Part shown: positions 62,876-64,000 of the stretch, one piece after another
Layout: the number at the start of each line of letters is the position of its first letter
How positions within the stretch are numbered: the first letter of the stretch is position 1
Assembly: GCA_963696545.1 (NCBI GenBank)
Contig: CAVOKQ010000012.1
Coordinates: 310,001 to 374,000 of the forward strand
Direction: 5' to 3'
Source: RPQJ01 sp963696545
GTDB taxonomy: Bacteria; Pseudomonadota; Gammaproteobacteria; Steroidobacterales; Steroidobacteraceae
DNA length: 64,000 bases
Made by a program: the position numbers and the translations under genes
The notes under the pieces: generated by a model
What the model saw: the letters and a program-made list of their open reading frames with translations, nothing else
Database searches by the model: none
Told to the model about the DNA's origin: nothing

Positions 62876-64000
62876 ATGTGCGGCATCGTCGGCATCGTCG
62901 GCTTCAGTCCCGCCAACCAGCAGATCTATGACGCGCTGACGGTGCTGCAGCACCGCGGGCAGGACGCCGCAGGCATCATGACCGCCGAGGCGGGCGAGCT
63001 GTTCCTGCGCAAGGACAACGGCCTCGTCCGCGACGTGTTCCAGCAGCGGCACATGCTGCAGCTGAAGGGCAACGTCGGCATCGGCCACGTGCGCTACCCG
63101 ACCGCCGGCTGCGACACGTCGGCCGAGGCGCAGCCGTTCTACGTGAACGCGCCTTACGGCATCTGCCTCGCGCACAACGGCAACCTGACCAACGCGGCGG
63201 AGCTCGCCGACGTGCTGATCCGCGAGGACCGCCGCCACCTGAACACGAGCTCCGACTCCGAGGTGCTGTTGAACGTGCTCGCGAGCGAGCTGCAGCGCTT
63301 CGGCGCCACCCGCGCCTCGGCGTCGGACATCTTCGCCGCGCTGAGCGCGGTGTACCGACGCATCCGCGGCGGCTACGCGGTGGTCGCGATGGTGCTGGGC
63401 CACGGCATCATCGGTTTCCGCGACCCGAACGGCATCCGGCCGCTCGTGATCGGTACGCGCGAGAACGTACGCGGGCGCGAGTACATGATGGCTTCCGAAA
63501 GCGTGGCGCTCGACCAGAGCGGCTTCAAGCTGCTGCGCGACGTGGGTCCGGGCGAGGCGGTGTTCATCGACGAGCAGGGCCGGATGCACAGCCAGCAGTG
63601 CTCCGCGGCCACGCACCACACGCCGTGCATCTTCGAGTACGTGTATTTCGCGCGACCGGATTCGATCATCGACAATATCTCCGTCTACAAGGCCCGGCTG
63701 CGCATGGGCGAGCTGCTCGCCGACAAGATCCGTCGCGAGCGCCCCGACCACGACATCGACGTCGTGATCCCGGTGCCGGACACGAGCCGCACGAGCGCGT
63801 TGCAGGTGGCGCAGATCCTCGGCGTGAAGTACCGCGAGGGCTTCATCAAGAACCGCTATATCGGCCGGACGTTCATCATGCCTGGCCAGGAACAGCGCTC
63901 GAAGTCGGTGCGCAACAAGCTCAACCCGATCGACCTCGAGTTCCGCGGCAAGAACGTGCTGCTGGTCGACGACTCGATCGTGCGCGGCACGACGTCCGCG
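62876..64000 (+). CDS. purF: Amidophosphoribosyltransferase, 3'-truncated by window edge
   Basis: PurF makes phosphoribosylamine from PRPP and glutamine, the first committed step of purine synthesis. The 375 visible residues contain the N-terminal glutaminase with Cys2 as nucleophile (MCGIVGIVG), LQHRGQDAAGI and HNGNLTNA, and the start of the phosphoribosyltransferase domain, with the PRPP motif VLLVDDSIVRGTTSA at the very edge. About 130 residues are outside the window. It follows cvpA as in E. coli. Confidence 0.98.
   Translation, partial: MCGIVGIVGFSPANQQIYDALTVLQHRGQDAAGIMTAEAGELFLRKDNGLVRDVFQQRHMLQLKGNVGIGHVRYPTAGCDTSAEAQPFYVNAPYGICLAHNGNLTNAAELADVLIREDRRHLNTSSDSEVLLNVLASELQRFGATRASASDIFAALSAVYRRIRGGYAVVAMVLGHGIIGFRDPNGIRPLVIGTRENVRGREYMMASESVALDQSGFKLLRDVGPGEAVFIDEQGRMHSQQCSAATHHTPCIFEYVYFARPDSIIDNISVYKARLRMGELLADKIRRERPDHDIDVVIPVPDTSRTSALQVAQILGVKYREGFIKNRYIGRTFIMPGQEQRSKSVRNKLNPIDLEFRGKNVLLVDDSIVRGTTSA

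Overview
The window is GC-rich chromosomal DNA from a gammaproteobacterium. The evidence is synteny and gene content: guaB-guaA followed (after an insertion) by tadA, mltF and purL as in Pseudomonas; truA-accD-folC-dedD-cvpA-purF as in E. coli; prmB-aroC; psd-epmA with efp; and the type IV pilus factors FimV and a FimX-like protein. I cannot place it to genus. Codon use and gene content suggest a Xanthomonadales, Nevskiales or Steroidobacterales-like lineage (inference).

Layout. 1-2481: guaB (5' truncated) and guaA. 2482-10511: an accessory block inserted between the guaA stop codon and the resumed ancestral order. It carries an AraC-type regulator, two tandem secreted DUF1254/DUF1214 proteins, a deleted IS6-family element, a Fic protein and a translationally coupled partner. 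The last codons of guaA recur at 6881-6896 and 10496-10511, so the block reads as two tandem att-bounded islets with no integrase. 10675-18692: DUF4239 protein, tadA, mltF, tRNA-Ser(CGA), a TerC-family protein, a KimA-like APC transporter, an orphan TagH FHA protein and DUF1820. 18778-27403: purL, then a leftward cluster ettA-hutH-membrane protein-zinc-ribbon protein. 27919-36035: glyA-nrdR-ribD-ribE-ribBA-ribH-nusB-thiL and a kinase with a cyclic-nucleotide domain. 36032-39974: leftward xseB-ispA-dxs-folE2. 40182-42711: rubrerythrin, a two-cluster Fe-S protein and DUF3501. 43204-47368: parE-parC. 47385-53682: FimX-like protein, efp, free-Met sulfoxide reductase, epmA, psd and SCO. 53750-64000: prmB-aroC, fimV, truA-accD-folC-dedD-cvpA-purF (3' truncated). 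folC is split by a net +1 frameshift.

Two signals are not explained by ordinary annotation. First, three intergenic regions (27475-27845, 42751-43100, 50324-50648) each hold two inverted copies of a structured palindromic element, 117-130 bp apart. Each copy has a conserved 53-54 nt core with two small hairpins whose stems change in a compensatory way. Around the core sits a long perfect or near-perfect stem whose sequence is unique to that copy. Second, the guaA 3' end acts as an apparent attachment site. Two 82-nt modules end in a copy of the guaA terminus and start with a shared GACGGTAAAAT motif, which looks like a recombinase arm site.

Taken together, the core genes serve purine synthesis (guaBA, purL, purF), riboflavin and folate supply (rib genes, folE2, folC, glyA), isoprenoids (dxs, ispA), chromosome topology (parCE), translation (EF-P with its lysylase EpmA, EttA, PrmB, TadA, TruA) and polar surface machinery (FimV, FimX-like).
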